Assembly: GCF_001042675.1 (NCBI RefSeq)
Contig: NZ_AP012333.1
Location: 992,001-1,056,000, forward strand
DNA from: Parascardovia denticolens DSM 10105 = JCM 12538
Lineage (GTDB): Bacteria; Actinomycetota; Actinomycetes; Actinomycetales; Bifidobacteriaceae
Direction: 5' to 3'
DNA: 64,000 nt
This document shows, one piece after another, positions 42,258-51,985 of this stretch (positions are counted from its first letter, which is position 1; each line of letters begins with the position of its first letter). The notes under the pieces are model-generated. The model saw only the letters and a program-made list of their open reading frames with translations. It was not told where the DNA came from and did not search any database. The translations under genes and the position numbers were made by a program.

Positions 42258-42283
42258 CTTGAAGTGTTTCACCATTTTTCAAG
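42258..42283. promoter_or_regulatory. Inverted repeat in the fadD upstream region
   Basis: CTTGAA (42258-42263) faces TTCAAG (42278-42283), with a smaller dyad TGAA-GTGT-TTCA inside. It abuts a TAAACT (42254-42259) 45 bases before the fadD-like start. A fatty-acid-responsive repressor site is one possibility; this is inference. Confidence 0.3.
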
Positions 42284-42303
42284 GTTTCAGACAAGGAGTC
42301 GGC

Positions 42304-44355
42304 ATGGGTTTTCTAGATGACGTCAAGGAGAAAGTGCAAGGGATCGTTTCCGCTCGTCCCGCCGGCAAGGATGCCGGACAGGATGGATCCGGACAGGCCG
42401 ACGGCCCCGATTACGCCAATCCCACCGATGATTTCGCCACGGAGGAGGAGGCGACCACAGCCATCGCCCTCCCCTACACCGCATACTGGTCGGACAACTA
42501 CCCCACCCATACTTACATCGACGAGACCACCGGCCTGCTCACTTCCACCACGGAGGGCGTGGAGGACATCCCCCACGGCATGACCATCTACTCCCTCTAC
42601 GAGGACCGGGCCCGACGCACCGGGGATGGTCCTCTTTTCCATATCAAGGACAGCGGGCGGTGGATCACCAAAAGCGCCAACCAAGCCTTGGCCGACATCC
42701 GCTCCACCGCCAAAGGCTTCATCCACCAGGGACTCAAGAAGGGCGACTGCGTGGCTTTCATGTGCCGGACCAGCTATGAGTGGGACGTCATCGACGGGGC
42801 CGTCCTGGCCATCGGCGGGGTCCTATCTACGATCTACGAGACCGACTCTGCCGCCCAAATCCGCACGATCGTCAAGAATTCCGACGCCAAGACCCTGGTG
42901 GTCCAGTCCCGGGACATGCTGGAACGGGCCGAAGGGGCCATCGAGGACTGCCCATCGCTGGAAAAGATCTATTGCTTGGAAAACGGGGCCTTGCAGGAGA
43001 TCCAGGCCTATGGCCGCGCCATCTCCGATGAGGAGCTGGACGAAAGGGTCGACGCGGTCACCCTTGACGACCTAGCCACCATCGTCTACACCTCCGGATC
43101 CACCTCGGCCCCCAAGGGGGTGGAACTCACCCACCGCAACCTGGTCGCCTTCGCCCTCAACATCAACGCCTACATCCCGAACCTTTTGGCCGACCCCACC
43201 GGGTCCATCCTCATGTTCCTCCCCCAGGCCCACAATTTCGCCCGGGCCATCAACTACGGCGTGGTTTACTCCTCCATCCAGGTCTACATCGCCACCGGTA
43301 TCTCCACGCTTATCTCCGACCTGCAAGAGGCCAAGCCGACCATCATGATCGGGGTCCCCCGCGTTTTCGAGAAGGTCTACAACGCCGCTTCCCAGCGGGC
43401 CGGCCACGGGGTCAAAGGACGCATCTTCGCCTCCGCCGCCAAGACCGCCCGATCCTACATGAACGCGGTCGCGGAAACCGGTTCCGCTCCTTTGGCCGAA
43501 AGGGCCTTGCACACAGCTTATGGGCCTTTGGTCTACTCGGCTTTGAAGGAAGCCCTGGGCGGGAGGCCCAAATGGCTGGTTTGCGGAGGCGCCCCCCTGG
43601 ACCCCCAGCTGCTCAGCTTCTTCCGCGGCGCCGGCATCCCCGTCTATGAGGGTTATGGCATGACCGAGACCTCCGCCCCGTGCACCTTCAATCCTTTGGG
43701 CACCCCTTTCCGCCCCGGCTCCGTGGGCATCGTCTTCCCCGGCTTCTCCCTGCGCATCAGCGAAGAAGGCGAGATCCAGATGAAGGGGGCCGGCATCTTC
43801 CGCCAGTACCACAAGAACGACGAGGCCACCAAGGAGACCTTCACCGAAGACGGCTGGGTCGCTTCCGGCGACTTGGGGACCTTCACCAACGACGGCTTCC
43901 TTTACATCACCGGTCGTAAGAAGGACCTAATCATCACCGCCGGCGGCAAGAACGTCTCCCCCACCCCGATCGAAGAGGCCATCCGCCGCTGCGGCCTCGT
44001 CTCCCAGGCCGTCGTCTTAGGCGATAAGCGCCCCTTCATCTCCGCCTTGGTCACCCTGGATGAGGAAGGCCTGCGCAGCTGGCTGGAAGCCCAGGGCCTG
44101 GATAAGAACATGCCCCTGACCGAAGCCGCCGAAAACGCCGCCGTGCGCGGCGAAGTCCAGAAATACGTGGATCTGGCCAACGAAGGCGTCTCCCGGGCGG
44201 AATCCGTCCGCAAGTTCATCATCCTACCTGAAGATTTCAGCCAGGAGAACGGCTTGCTGACAGCCTCCATGAAGGTGATCCGCCCCCGGGTCATCAAGCA
44301 TTACCAGCGTCTGCTGGATACCCAGATGTACACCCCCCGTAAGCGGAGCAAGTAG
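42304..44355 (+). CDS. fadD: Long-chain fatty acid--CoA ligase (AMP-forming)
   Basis: A 683-residue adenylate-forming enzyme. The P-loop is VYTSGSTSAPKGVELTH, then GYGMTETSA, ASGDLGTF and GRKKDLIITAGGKNVSP with the hinge and the C-terminal region. It activates long-chain fatty acids to acyl-CoA, probably for membrane lipid remodelling or uptake. The first ~50 residues are a non-conserved leader. The frame is open 62 codons further up, but AAGGAGTCGGC before ATG 42304 sets the start. A single gene with its own promoter region. Confidence 0.94.
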   Translation: MGFLDDVKEKVQGIVSARPAGKDAGQDGSGQADGPDYANPTDDFATEEEATTAIALPYTAYWSDNYPTHTYIDETTGLLTSTTEGVEDIPHGMTIYSLYEDRARRTGDGPLFHIKDSGRWITKSANQALADIRSTAKGFIHQGLKKGDCVAFMCRTSYEWDVIDGAVLAIGGVLSTIYETDSAAQIRTIVKNSDAKTLVVQSRDMLERAEGAIEDCPSLEKIYCLENGALQEIQAYGRAISDEELDERVDAVTLDDLATIVYTSGSTSAPKGVELTHRNLVAFALNINAYIPNLLADPTGSILMFLPQAHNFARAINYGVVYSSIQVYIATGISTLISDLQEAKPTIMIGVPRVFEKVYNAASQRAGHGVKGRIFASAAKTARSYMNAVAETGSAPLAERALHTAYGPLVYSALKEALGGRPKWLVCGGAPLDPQLLSFFRGAGIPVYEGYGMTETSAPCTFNPLGTPFRPGSVGIVFPGFSLRISEEGEIQMKGAGIFRQYHKNDEATKETFTEDGWVASGDLGTFTNDGFLYITGRKKDLIITAGGKNVSPTPIEEAIRRCGLVSQAVVLGDKRPFISALVTLDEEGLRSWLEAQGLDKNMPLTEAAENAAVRGEVQKYVDLANEGVSRAESVRKFIILPEDFSQENGLLTASMKVIRPRVIKHYQRLLDTQMYTPRKRSK

Positions 44356-44365
44356 GCGATTGCCC

Positions 44366-44400
44366 GCCCGGCGCCCCCTCTGACTGGTCTGGCGCCGGGC
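44366..44400. terminator. GC-rich hairpin between convergent fadD and oxidoreductase genes
   Basis: GCCCGGCGCC (44366-44375) and GGCGCCGGGC (44391-44400) form a perfect 10-bp stem around 15 bases, just after the fadD stop. No T-run follows on either strand, so the termination role is probable but not proven. Confidence 0.5.
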
Positions 44401-44410
44401 AAGCCTCGAA

Positions 44411-45466
44411 TCAGTCCTCTTTACCCTTGTCTTCGAAGGGGTACCAGACCCCCCAGTTATGGCGGAGGGCGTCCATGAGCTGCATGATGAAACGGGTCTC
44501 TTCATGAGGCATCTGCTGGCATTCGATCTGCCCGGAACGGATGGCTTCCACGCTGGCCATGACTTCGTACTCGAAGCCGGTGATCTGGTCAGGCGCTTTG
44601 ACGGTCTCCATCAGCTCGTGGTCCTTGTTGTAACGGTCGATTCGCATGGGGTTGTTGACGTTGTCCACGATGATGTAACCATTTTGCCCTTGGATGATCC
44701 CCTGCCTGTCGGAGGCGGAGTTCCTGCCCGAAGTCAGGACGGCCTTGACCCCGTTATCCAGCCAGATGGCGATGATGTTGGATTCATCCACCTTGGTCTC
44801 CGTCAGACGGGCGGTGGTCAGGATGTCATGCGGGCTCACATCGGGGAAGATCATACGCATGAAATTGATCACGTAAACGCCCACGTCCAACAAGGCCCCG
44901 CCGGCCAAGGCCGGATCGGTGACCCGAGGTTTGCCGCTATCCGGGTAAGACAGGTCCGCCCGGATGGATTCGACCGGACCGATCCCCAGCTCGCCGGGGC
45001 GATGGGCCATTTCGTAAATCATCATGCGGCTGGGCTCGTACCGGGTCCAGAGGGCTTCGGTGCACAGCAGGCCCTTCTCCTTGGACAGGTCCAGAACCTC
45101 TTTGGCCTCTTCCTCCGTCGCCGCGAAGGATTTCTCCACCAGGACGTTCTTCCCCTGTTCCAGGCAGGCCTTGGCCTGTTCGGCATGGAAAGAATGGGGG
45201 GTGGCGATGTAGACCAGGTCCACTTCCTCATCGTTCAGCATGTCTTCGTAGGTGCCATAATATTTTTCCGCCCCGTAATCAGAGGCGAATTTCCGTGCCT
45301 TCTCCTCGTCGTTCCGCGAAGCCACTGCATAGAAATGCACGGCGTCCGCATAACGAGGGTCCTTCTCCATGCCGGCCAGGGTCTCCGCCATCTTCGTGGC
45401 GATGGATCCCAGGCCTAGAATAGCCACATTTATCTTGGCATCCTTAACGTCATTACTCTTGCTCAT
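44411..45466 (-). CDS. Gfo/Idh/MocA-family oxidoreductase
   Basis: A 351-residue NAD(P)-dependent dehydrogenase. The N-terminal Rossmann motif is VAILGLGSIATKMAE. VLVEKSFAATEEEA holds the catalytic Glu-Lys, with Ser where Pro is usual. The C-terminal half is the beta-sheet substrate domain (ALAGGALLDVGVY). Family members act on sugars, inositols or related diols; the substrate is not predictable and there is no catabolic neighbour. AAGGAGGATTC precedes the ATG. A TATAAT lies 60 bases upstream. Confidence 0.9.
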   Translation of the reverse strand: MSKSNDVKDAKINVAILGLGSIATKMAETLAGMEKDPRYADAVHFYAVASRNDEEKARKFASDYGAEKYYGTYEDMLNDEEVDLVYIATPHSFHAEQAKACLEQGKNVLVEKSFAATEEEAKEVLDLSKEKGLLCTEALWTRYEPSRMMIYEMAHRPGELGIGPVESIRADLSYPDSGKPRVTDPALAGGALLDVGVYVINFMRMIFPDVSPHDILTTARLTETKVDESNIIAIWLDNGVKAVLTSGRNSASDRQGIIQGQNGYIIVDNVNNPMRIDRYNKDHELMETVKAPDQITGFEYEVMASVEAIRSGQIECQQMPHEETRFIMQLMDALRHNWGVWYPFEDKGKED

Positions 45467-45526
45467 GAATCCTCCTTCATCGGATCAAATCGCAGATTCC
45501 GCAATTATTCAAACGTTAAGTACACA

Positions 45527-45532
45527 ATTATA
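45527..45532 (-). promoter_or_regulatory. Possible -10 of the oxidoreductase gene
   Basis: A consensus TATAAT on the minus strand, 60 bases before the ATG at 45466, in an AT-rich 98-base spacer after era. No good -35 was seen. Confidence 0.45.
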
Positions 45533-45564
45533 CACCTTCGGTCTGGAAATCGGCGAATCCCTCC

Positions 45565-46623
45565 TCAGATGAAGCCCAGGCGCTGGATCTTCTTGGGGTC
45601 AGACTGCCAGTTCTTGGCCACCTTCACATGGAGGTCCAGGACCGACTTGCGGCCGATGATGCGGTTGACCGGGGTGCGCAGCTTCTTCTTGACGTTGACC
45701 AGATGGCAGGCGTGCTTGCCCAAGATGATCGGCTTCTGGGAATCGCGTTCCACGTAGATGGACACATGCACGACCACCTTCTCGTCCTCCCTCTCCTCTT
45801 CGTCCTCGTCTTCCGGATACTCGACCGAGTCCACGACCACGGCCAGGGAGTGAGGAAGCTCGTCATCCAGCTCTTCCAGGAAACTGCCTCGGATCAATTC
45901 GGCTATGGTCTCTTTGGGAGGCTCTTCGGAGATCTGCGCGGTCGGATAAAGCTGGGGCCCTTCGGGGACCAGGGAGGCGAAGACGGACACGACTTCATCC
46001 ACGTTGTCCTTCATCAGGGCGGAGACGAGGACGATCTGGGAGAAGTGCCCGAACTGGTCCAGCTCGATGATCTTGTTGACCAATTCGGCTTTCTTCAGGT
46101 TGTCTATCTTGGTCAGGACGCCGACGACGGGCTTTCTCCAGACCCACTCCCCTTGCTCGTTCTTGTAGGAGAAGTTCTGCTGAAGTCTTTGGAGAATGCG
46201 TTTGTCCCCCGGCCCGATCTCCTGGTCGGCTGGCAGGAGGAAGGCCACGGCGTCCACATCGGCCAAGGATTCATCCACGATGTCGTTCAGCTTCTGCCCC
46301 AGCAAGGTGCGGGGCTTATGAAAACCAGGGGTGTCGACCAAGACCAGTTGGCAGTCGTCCGTGGTGACGATGGCCCGGATGGCCTTCCGGGTGGTCTCCG
46401 GTTTAGAGGAGGTGATGGCCACCTGTTTGCCGACAATGGCGTTGATCAAGGTCGACTTGCCCACATTGGGCCGGCCGACCACGGCGATGAAGCCTGAGCG
46501 GAAGGCCTCCTCTCCAGCCGTCGGGCGAGCCTGACCGGCCCGGCCGGTCTGCTCGGTCTGTTTAGTCTGTTGAGACAAATCAGCCTGCCCAGCCTGATCG
46601 CTTGTCTTATTTTCCTCAGTCAT
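45565..46623 (-). CDS. era: GTPase Era
   Basis: A 352-residue GTPase that aids 16S rRNA maturation and 30S assembly. G1 is GRPNVGKST, G3 DTPGFHKP, G4 TKID, and the C-terminal KH domain binds RNA. The first ~38 residues are a Gln/Thr/Ala repeat-like leader (QQTKQTEQTGRAGQARP). An acidic run (EYPEDEDEEEREDEK) is inserted in the KH region, where most Era proteins have a short loop. The ATG at 46623 overlaps the upstream corC-like stop by 8 bases with GGGGAAGACC in front; upstream codons in the same frame are not Era-like. Confidence 0.95.
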   Translation of the reverse strand: MTEENKTSDQAGQADLSQQTKQTEQTGRAGQARPTAGEEAFRSGFIAVVGRPNVGKSTLINAIVGKQVAITSSKPETTRKAIRAIVTTDDCQLVLVDTPGFHKPRTLLGQKLNDIVDESLADVDAVAFLLPADQEIGPGDKRILQRLQQNFSYKNEQGEWVWRKPVVGVLTKIDNLKKAELVNKIIELDQFGHFSQIVLVSALMKDNVDEVVSVFASLVPEGPQLYPTAQISEEPPKETIAELIRGSFLEELDDELPHSLAVVVDSVEYPEDEDEEEREDEKVVVHVSIYVERDSQKPIILGKHACHLVNVKKKLRTPVNRIIGRKSVLDLHVKVAKNWQSDPKKIQRLGFI

Positions 46624-48007
46624 GGTCTTCCCCGCTTTCCTTATCCTTCGCGTCGTCCTCATCATCCGCTCCCCGCGTGGAATACTGCATATCATCCCTT
46701 TGGACCACGATGGTGGAGACCTTCTTACGCCGGCCGGCCTGGTCCACCGCGGTCAGCTGGAGCCCGTGGATGGAGGCCGTGGAACCGACGATGGGAACGC
46801 TGCCCAAAGCCTTGGTCAGCAGGCCGTAAACGGTGTCCACGTCGTCTTCGTCGATGTCCATCTCGAAAAGCTCTTCGATGTCGGCCAGAGAGGTGCGGGC
46901 CGGGACCTTCCAAGATCCATCCGCCATTTTGACCGGGTCCTGCCTTTGCACCTTGTCGTGCTCATCCTCCATCTCGCCCACGATCTGTTCCAGAGCGTCC
47001 TCGATGGTGACCAGGCCGGCTATGCCCCCGTATTCGTCGACCACCATGGCCACATGCTGACGATGGGTCTGCATGTCATGGAACAGGTCGTCCACCGGCT
47101 TGGATTCGGGGACCAACAGGGGCTCCCGGGCTATGGATTCCACACTCCGGCCGTTGGCGTCGGGGTTGAAGGCCACCGCTTTCACGGCGTCTTTCAGATA
47201 AGCCACGCCGATCAGGTCGTCGATGGACTCGCCCACAATCGGCACGCGGGAGAAGCCCGACCTTGAGCAGGTCTTGAGCAGGTCTCCTAGGCTGGTGTCT
47301 TTGCCGATGCAGAACATATCAGTCCGCGGGACCATGATCTCCCTGGTGAGGGTGTCGGAGAGGGTCAGGACGTTCCGCAGCATCTCGGAGATCTCCTTAT
47401 CGAAAATCCGATTCTCCACCAGGCGTTCGATCGCCGCCTTCCCCTGCTCCAGGTGGGCCTTCTCCACCTCTTCGTCGTCCGACAGGTCCTGGTCGGCCGA
47501 ACGGGGGGAATCGTTCTTCCTGGAATGCAGGGTGAAGGGGGTCAGGGTTAGACAGGCCGCCACCAGACGCGAATGCTGCATCATCACATGGACGGCGTCC
47601 ACGCTGGACGTGCGGGGCCTGACCAGATTGGAGATGATGGCTACGACCAGGGCGACGACCAGGCCGATGGGAATCTGCGCGGACACGGGGGCCCCGGCCA
47701 ACTGGGCCATGGTCGCCACCAGGACCCCTTCGAAGATGTTGGCCACAATCCTCATGAAAGAGCAGGAGGCGGCGGTGGCGTGCCTGTGGGCGACGAAACC
47801 CTGCACCCGGTGAATCCGGGTCAGCTTGCGGTTGCTGACGAAATCGGATTCGTCATTGGTCTGCACCTGGACCACCATGTTGTTGAGGGTGGAGCGCGAG
47901 ATGCGGGTGACGGCCGTTTCGCAAATGGCCATGACGATGGCGAACCAGACGACGAAGACGGCGATGACGGCCAGAATGATCAAAGGGGCCAATGTTCGAG
48001 AGCTCAT
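46616..48007 (-). CDS. CNNM/CorC-type membrane protein with CBS pair
   Basis: A 463-residue protein. The N-terminal membrane domain has about three hydrophobic segments (residues 8-30, 85-105, 112-130) and is a short, diverged DUF21/CNNM domain. Next comes a CBS pair (MVPRTDMFCIG ... VPIVG, then HVAMVVDEYGGIAGLVTIED). The CorC_HlyC C-terminal domain (SLADIEELFEMDID) follows, and an acidic tail ends it. Relatives are linked to magnesium or cobalt efflux, or called hemolysins without proof. It lies between ybeY and era, a classic order (phoH-ybeY-corC-era). Confidence 0.92.
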   Translation of the reverse strand: MSSRTLAPLIILAVIAVFVVWFAIVMAICETAVTRISRSTLNNMVVQVQTNDESDFVSNRKLTRIHRVQGFVAHRHATAASCSFMRIVANIFEGVLVATMAQLAGAPVSAQIPIGLVVALVVAIISNLVRPRTSSVDAVHVMMQHSRLVAACLTLTPFTLHSRKNDSPRSADQDLSDDEEVEKAHLEQGKAAIERLVENRIFDKEISEMLRNVLTLSDTLTREIMVPRTDMFCIGKDTSLGDLLKTCSRSGFSRVPIVGESIDDLIGVAYLKDAVKAVAFNPDANGRSVESIAREPLLVPESKPVDDLFHDMQTHRQHVAMVVDEYGGIAGLVTIEDALEQIVGEMEDEHDKVQRQDPVKMADGSWKVPARTSLADIEELFEMDIDEDDVDTVYGLLTKALGSVPIVGSTASIHGLQLTAVDQAGRRKKVSTIVVQRDDMQYSTRGADDEDDAKDKESGEDHD

Positions 48008-48013
48008 GATGTT

Positions 48014-48532
48014 TTACCGCTTCCCTCCATCCGGATCCCGCCTGGTCCACCCCTGCGGCGGGACCACATCGTCCAAAGCCCCTGGCCGCAAGGAAAGGAA
48101 GGTGAGAAGAAGCTGTCTCTGGATGCCGAACATCCGCTTTTCGTCCTCCGGGGTGGCGTGATCATAGCCCAGAAGATGCAAGACCCCGTGGATGGTCAGA
48201 AGCATCATCTCCTCGATGGTCGAATGTCCGGCGGCGGCGGCTTGGTCGGCGGCCACTTCCGGGCAGAGGATGATATCCCCCAGCATGCCTTCGTCCCGGT
48301 CGGTCTCGGTCCCCGGGCGTAATTCGTCCATGGGGAAGGACATGACGTCCGTTGGCCCTTCCAGGTTCATCCACCGCAGGTGGAGTTCGGCCATGGGGGC
48401 CGGGTCGATGAAGGCGATGGACAGGTCGGACTCGGTGCTGACCCGCATCTGGTCCATGGTCCAGACGGCCAGGTCGGAGAAGACCAAGGGGTTGATTCCC
48501 CACTCGGTCTCGTTGGTGATGTCAACGCTCAT
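48014..48532 (-). CDS. ybeY: Endoribonuclease YbeY
   Basis: A 172-residue metallo-endoribonuclease that matures 16S rRNA 3' ends and serves ribosome quality control. The zinc motif [11 protein letters not shown] (H-x3-H-x5-H) lies near residue 127. [10 protein letters not shown] is the second family block. The start is the ATG at 48532, inside the phoH end (11-base overlap), with AAGGATGGACAGG upstream. The order phoH-ybeY is widespread. Confidence 0.95.
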   Translation of the reverse strand: MSVDITNETEWGINPLVFSDLAVWTMDQMRVSTESDLSIAFIDPAPMAELHLRWMNLEGPTDVMSFPMDELRPGTETDRDEGMLGDIILCPEVAADQAAAAGHSTIEEMMLLTIHGVLHLLGYDHATPEDEKRMFGIQRQLLLTFLSLRPGALDDVVPPQGWTRRDPDGGKR

Positions 48533-49688
48533 CCTGTCCATCCTTTTCCTGCCGGGCCAGCTCTTCGTCCTGGAACTCCTGATAGGCGTCGACGATCTTG
48601 CCCACCAGGCTGTGGCGGACGATGTCCTGGCTGCCCAGATGGATGAAGGCGACGTCATCCACATGCCCCAGGATCTTCTCGATGTTCTTCAGTCCGGAAT
48701 TGCGGACGGCGAAATCCACCTGGGTGGCGTCGCCGGTGATGATCATGCGGGTGTTGAAACCCAGTCGGGTCAGGAACATCTTCATCTGATGCTGGGTGGT
48801 GTTCTGGGCTTCGTCCAAGATCACATAGGCGTCGTTGAGGGTCCGTCCCCGCATATAAGCCAGAGGGGCCACTTCGATGGTGTTGTCGGCCAGATAGCGC
48901 TGCATGCGCTCGTTGCCCAGCATATCGGCCAGGGCGTCGTAGAGGGGACGGAGGTAGGGGTCCACCTTCTCGTTCAGGGTCCCGGGCAGGAAGCCCAAGG
49001 ATTCGCCCGCTTCCACGGCCGGACGGGTGAGGATGATCCGGCGGACCGCCCCGTCCTCGAAGGCCCTGACGGCTTTGGCGACGGCCAGGTAGGTCTTGCC
49101 TGTTCCGGCCGGGCCTATGGCGAAAGTGATGGTATGGGATTCGATGGCGTTGATGTAGACCATCTGCCCGGCGGTCTTGGCCCTGACCGGGACCCCGTGG
49201 GCCATGGTGATGACCGAGGGGATGCGGCCGCTCAAAGTCTGGGAGGATCCGGAGACGCTGTGCCCCAAGGACCGTTCGTCATGCGGCTGCCCATGGAAGG
49301 TCGGCCTCAGGTCCGACCGCTTTTTCTGGGTCTCCAGATTGTCGGTCAGGCCGAACTGGTCGAAACGGGGGTTCCAGGTGGTGATTTTGCGCTCTTTCCT
49401 ATCCAGTTTGCGGGAAAGGCGGTGATGGAGGAGCCTTTCCACTTCATCGGCTTCCAAGGGCGCGGTGAAGGCCTCGTCGATCAATTCCTGGATGAAGCCT
49501 TCCGCCTCCAGGGCCAAAGGCTCGGTCCTGACGTAAAGGGAGACGATGGAGATCCTGTTCCCCCGCACGCTGATGTCGAGGTCGGGATAGGCTTTCTCCA
49601 CCAAACGGATGATGGAGTCTTCGGAACCGCAGACGGCCACCGGGTTCACTTGGGCTGGGATGATGATGGTTCTTGTCGTTGACGCCAT
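48522..49688 (-). CDS. phoH: PhoH-family ATPase
   Basis: A 388-residue PhoH-like P-loop ATPase. Walker A is [14 protein letters not shown] near residue 193, and [11 protein letters not shown] is Walker B. An N-terminal KH-like region ([21 protein letters not shown]) is joined by a polar linker. The family is implicated in RNA metabolism; exact function is unsettled. GAGGAG lies 12-13 bases before the ATG, farther than usual, so initiation may be weak or coupled to the HIT gene just upstream. Confidence 0.94.
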   Translation of the reverse strand: MASTTRTIIIPAQVNPVAVCGSEDSIIRLVEKAYPDLDISVRGNRISIVSLYVRTEPLALEAEGFIQELIDEAFTAPLEADEVERLLHHRLSRKLDRKERKITTWNPRFDQFGLTDNLETQKKRSDLRPTFHGQPHDERSLGHSVSGSSQTLSGRIPSVITMAHGVPVRAKTAGQMVYINAIESHTITFAIGPAGTGKTYLAVAKAVRAFEDGAVRRIILTRPAVEAGESLGFLPGTLNEKVDPYLRPLYDALADMLGNERMQRYLADNTIEVAPLAYMRGRTLNDAYVILDEAQNTTQHQMKMFLTRLGFNTRMIITGDATQVDFAVRNSGLKNIEKILGHVDDVAFIHLGSQDIVRHSLVGKIVDAYQEFQDEELARQEKDGQDER

Positions 49689-49697
49689 AAAGGGAGG

Positions 49698-50045
49698 CTA
49701 CTCCTCGAATCTCTGTCCCGTCAATACATGGGCGTGCACGTGGAAGACGCTTTGGCCCGCCTCTTCGCCCGTGTTGAAGACCAGGCGGTAGGCTCCGCCG
49801 TAAGTGTCGTCGGCAATCTTCTGGGCCACGGCGACCAGGTCCACTAATTCATCTGGGGCATTTTGGGACAGTTCGTATACGTTTTTGTAATGTTTCTTGG
49901 GGACGACCAAGACATGTACGGCCGCCTTGGGATTGATGTCTTCGAAAGCGTAAGTGGTCTCGTTCTCGAAGACCTTGCGAGAAGGAATCTGACCGGCGAT
50001 GATCTTGCAGAAAAGGCAATCATCGTGCGCGTTTCCAGTGACCAT
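49698..50045 (-). CDS. HIT-family nucleotide hydrolase (HinT-like)
   Basis: A 115-residue histidine-triad protein. CLFCKIIAGQIPS opens the domain and VFHVHAHVLTG is the H-x-H-x-H triad with the active-site histidine. HinT-type enzymes hydrolyse purine nucleoside phosphoramidates; the physiological substrate is unknown. AAGGAGTCCTGTC precedes the ATG. It precedes phoH by 9 bases. Confidence 0.95.
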   Translation of the reverse strand: MVTGNAHDDCLFCKIIAGQIPSRKVFENETTYAFEDINPKAAVHVLVVPKKHYKNVYELSQNAPDELVDLVAVAQKIADDTYGGAYRLVFNTGEEAGQSVFHVHAHVLTGQRFEE

Positions 50046-50108
50046 GACAGGACTCCTTATGATTCGTTCATCATCTGTAATCGGTTTCCGCCTTTTTCCG
50101 CTTTCATC

Positions 50109-50981
50109 TTACTGGATTCGCCCTATAATCCGGGTCAGAAGAGTCAAGGCCACGGGGCCTGCGCTGGACGCCCTCAGGATATTCCTCCCGATCAGAGCCA
50201 AGGTCGCTCCCGCCTCTTTGAAAAGGCCGATTTCCTCATCGCTGATGCCCCCTTCCGGGCCGACGATCACGAAGATGGTCGGAGCCTCCTCCCCCCTTGT
50301 CTCCCCTTGCCCAGCTGTTTCGATGGCCATCCTGTATTTCTCGGCCAACCGGTCGGAAATCGAGCCCCAGCTTTCCGACGCGTCCTGATGGAGGACGATG
50401 ACCGTATCCCCGAATCCGACGACTTGGGAAATCCAGGCCGCCAGTTGTTTGGAATTCATGACCGGATCCAATTGAGGAAGCCAGGACCGGCGCGACTGCT
50501 CGGTGGCCGCGATCAGCTGGTCCCGCCACTTCTCCCGGCCTTTCCCGGCCTTGCTCCCCTTCCACAGGACGATGGACCGCTGGGCCTGCCAGGGAATCAC
50601 GCGATCGACCCCAATCTCGGTGGCCATCTCGATGGCCTGCTCATCCCTGCCTGATTTGGCCAAGGCTTGGATCAGACCCAACTTGACAGCGGGGGCCGGT
50701 TCAAGACCGATTTTTTCAACCATGACGGCTCCCGCTTGGGGGTCAGTGATCCGCGCTTGGACCTTCAACCCCCGTCCGTCGGACAGGAGCAGGCCATCGC
50801 CCTGGCCCAGCCTCATGGCTTTGACCGCATGCCGCCTCACGGAGGCCGGAAGGAGGAAGGTCATCCCTTCGGACAACGAGTCACGGGAAAAGCCGGCCTC
50901 AGCTGAGGAAGAGGCCTGGCGATCGACGGGAGAATCGGCTGGGAAGCCGGCGCCAGTCAGAAGGAAAAGAGGAAGGGTCAT
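50109..50981 (-). CDS. rsmE: 16S rRNA (uracil-1498-N3)-methyltransferase RsmE
   Basis: A 290-residue SPOUT-fold methyltransferase. The knot region IFVIVGPEGGISDEEI and ILRASSAGPVAL binds SAM; an N-terminal PUA-like domain precedes it. The length exceeds the usual ~245 because of a Ser/Asp-rich insert near residue 25 and a Gly/Glu stretch near residue 230. AAAGGACGAGC precedes the ATG at 50981, which overlaps the upstream methylase stop as ATGA. Confidence 0.94.
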   Translation of the reverse strand: MTLPLFLLTGAGFPADSPVDRQASSSAEAGFSRDSLSEGMTFLLPASVRRHAVKAMRLGQGDGLLLSDGRGLKVQARITDPQAGAVMVEKIGLEPAPAVKLGLIQALAKSGRDEQAIEMATEIGVDRVIPWQAQRSIVLWKGSKAGKGREKWRDQLIAATEQSRRSWLPQLDPVMNSKQLAAWISQVVGFGDTVIVLHQDASESWGSISDRLAEKYRMAIETAGQGETRGEEAPTIFVIVGPEGGISDEEIGLFKEAGATLALIGRNILRASSAGPVALTLLTRIIGRIQ

Positions 50982-51886
50982 GCTCGTCCTTTCAGAGAAA
51001 GAAAGCGGCCTGGCATGGTAGCGTAAAAAGCGACGGCGCTGGAAGCGGCTACATTCAAGGAATCGACCTGATGGCTCATAGGGATCTTCACCGTCAGATC
51101 CGTGGAAGCCAGGGTCTTCCGACTCAAACCATCCCCTTCGGTGCCGAAGATGAGCGCCACCTTGTCCACCCGCTGGTCTCTGGTCGCATCCGCAGCAGCA
51201 TCCGGATCGTATATCCTGCGGACCAGGTCGTCCAGACCGATGGAATCATCAATCAAGGCCATGGCGACCGTAGTGAAACCCAGCCGATGAAGCAGGTCGA
51301 TCCCCGGGTGGGGCCAGGCGTGGCTGTCATCCCCTCCGATGCGGGTCCAGGGGACTTGGAAAACGGTGCCCATGGAGACTCTGGCCGCGCGCCGATACAG
51401 GGGATCGGCGCAGGAAGGCGTGACCAGGACCGCATCCACATCCAAAGCGGCGGCGGACCGCATGATCGCCCCTACGTTGGTGTAATCGACGATGTTCTCC
51501 AAGACCGCCACCCGCCGGGCCTCCTTGCAGACCTCCTCCACAGTGGGCAGGACCCAGCGGTGCATGGCGGACAGAGCCCCACGGTGAAGACGGTACCCGG
51601 TCAAGCGGTGAAGAAGCTCGGCGGAAGCCACGAAAACAGGGACGGTGCTCCCCCAGGCCCGATCCACCTGGTCGAATTCAGCCTTCATCCCATCCAGCCA
51701 CGCTTCCTCCACCAGGAAGGAAACCGGTTCCACCCCAGCGGCCAAAGCCCGGTCGATGACTTTAGGGCTTTCGGCTATGAAGATACCCTTGTCCGGCTCC
51801 AAACGGTTGCGCAGCTGTATCTCCGTCAGCTGGGTGTACAGGGCCAAGCGCCCGTCGTCCAGGGAATCCACCCGAATTATCTGCAT
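50978..51886 (-). CDS. SpoU/TrmH-family RNA 2'-O-methyltransferase
   Basis: A 302-residue SPOUT methyltransferase. NVGAIMRSAAALDVDAVL is motif 1, ALIFGTEGDGLS motif 2 and IPM...SLNVAASSAVAFY motif 3. The target (rRNA or tRNA ribose) is not predictable from sequence. The start is ATG 51886 (MQIIRVDSLDDG) after GTAGGGGAC; an upstream in-frame ATG at 51952 adds residues that look random. It is coupled to rsmE by an ATGA overlap. Confidence 0.92.
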   Translation of the reverse strand: MQIIRVDSLDDGRLALYTQLTEIQLRNRLEPDKGIFIAESPKVIDRALAAGVEPVSFLVEEAWLDGMKAEFDQVDRAWGSTVPVFVASAELLHRLTGYRLHRGALSAMHRWVLPTVEEVCKEARRVAVLENIVDYTNVGAIMRSAAALDVDAVLVTPSCADPLYRRAARVSMGTVFQVPWTRIGGDDSHAWPHPGIDLLHRLGFTTVAMALIDDSIGLDDLVRRIYDPDAAADATRDQRVDKVALIFGTEGDGLSRKTLASTDLTVKIPMSHQVDSLNVAASSAVAFYATMPGRFLSLKGRA

Positions 51887-51985
51887 GTCCCCTACTTTAT
51901 CCTGTATCCCGCCAAGGGGCATCCGCGGGGAACCCGCGTCGATGACAGCCATCGCCCGGCTGAAGCTTGCAATCGGCGGATACGA

